Source of the DNA: Dermatophilaceae bacterium
Lineage (GTDB): Bacteria; Actinomycetota; Actinomycetes; Actinomycetales; Dermatophilaceae
Assembly: GCA_013361975.1 (NCBI GenBank)
Contig: JABFXB010000087.1
Coordinates: 1-6,606 of the forward strand
Reading direction: 5' to 3'
DNA length: 6,606 nucleotides
The notes below the pieces were generated by a model. It did no database searches. It was not told the DNA's origin and worked only from the letters and a program-made list of their open reading frames with translations. Shown piece after piece: positions 6,561 through 6,606 of the stretch (positions are counted from its first letter, which is position 1; the number at the start of each line of letters is the position of its first letter). The translations under genes and the position numbers were made by a program.

Positions 6561-6606
6561 CGGGTGCTCACCACCGTTCCGCGCATGATCGGCCCGGCGA
6601 GCAGGG
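6557..6606 (-). CDS. mceA: MceA, C-terminal end only (partial)
   Basis: This is the 3' end of a gene that starts outside the window. The frame that ends in TGA at 6559-6557 reads LLAGPIMRGTVVSTR and stop. A tail of this kind, with an MRGT-V-S element, is what I associate with MceA subunits of actinobacteria outside the mycobacteria. The position directly before mceB, with the stop overlapping the mceB start as ATGA, is where mceA sits in known mce operons. MceA would be the first MCE-domain subunit of the hetero-hexameric lipid importer. Only about 15 residues are visible, so the identity rests mainly on gene order; no domain can be seen. Confidence 0.75.
   Translation of the reverse strand, partial: LLAGPIMRGTVVSTR

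Overview
The window is a stretch of a high-GC actinobacterial mce operon, entirely on the minus strand. The base composition, the series of paralogous MCE-domain proteins (B to F, with the tail of A) and the single Mce-associated membrane protein are typical of Actinomycetota that carry mce transporters, such as Mycobacteriales, Nocardioidaceae, Intrasporangiaceae or Streptomyces. The genus cannot be fixed from the sequence. The substrate cannot be fixed either: known systems import cholesterol (Mce4) or fatty and mycolic acids (Mce1), but nothing here tells which.

Reading in the direction of transcription (from 6606 down to 1): the last codons of mceA (stop at 6557); mceB (6560-5529); mceC (5532-4501); mceD (4501-3287); mceE, the lipoprotein subunit (3290-2031); mceF (2034-730); a 23-nt gap; a mas-type Mce-associated protein (706-50); then 49 nt of GC-rich sequence with no gene start. 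Every junction from mceA to mceF is an ATGA or TGATG overlap, so the whole set is probably translationally coupled on one mRNA. No promoter lies in the window; it must be upstream of mceA, most likely before the yrbE permease genes, which are outside.

The MceA to MceF proteins of such operons are known to assemble as a hetero-hexameric ring. The MCE domains form the ring and the following helices form a hollow needle that carries lipid across the cell envelope to the YrbE permease pair and the ATPase MceG. All five complete subunits here have an N-terminal membrane anchor or lipobox, one MCE domain, a long helical region and a subunit-specific C-terminal tail. The Mas protein has a disordered N-terminus, one membrane helix and a small soluble domain, and is an accessory factor.

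I found no mobile element, RNA gene, CRISPR array or pseudogene, and no plus-strand gene. This is an orderly, intact, conserved transporter operon, not a new system. The points worth a second look are modest: cysteine pairs confined to MceB, MceD and MceF, related Leu-Pro-rich tails in MceD and MceE, divergence of the LLGE loop between subunits, and the uncoupled start of the mas gene.
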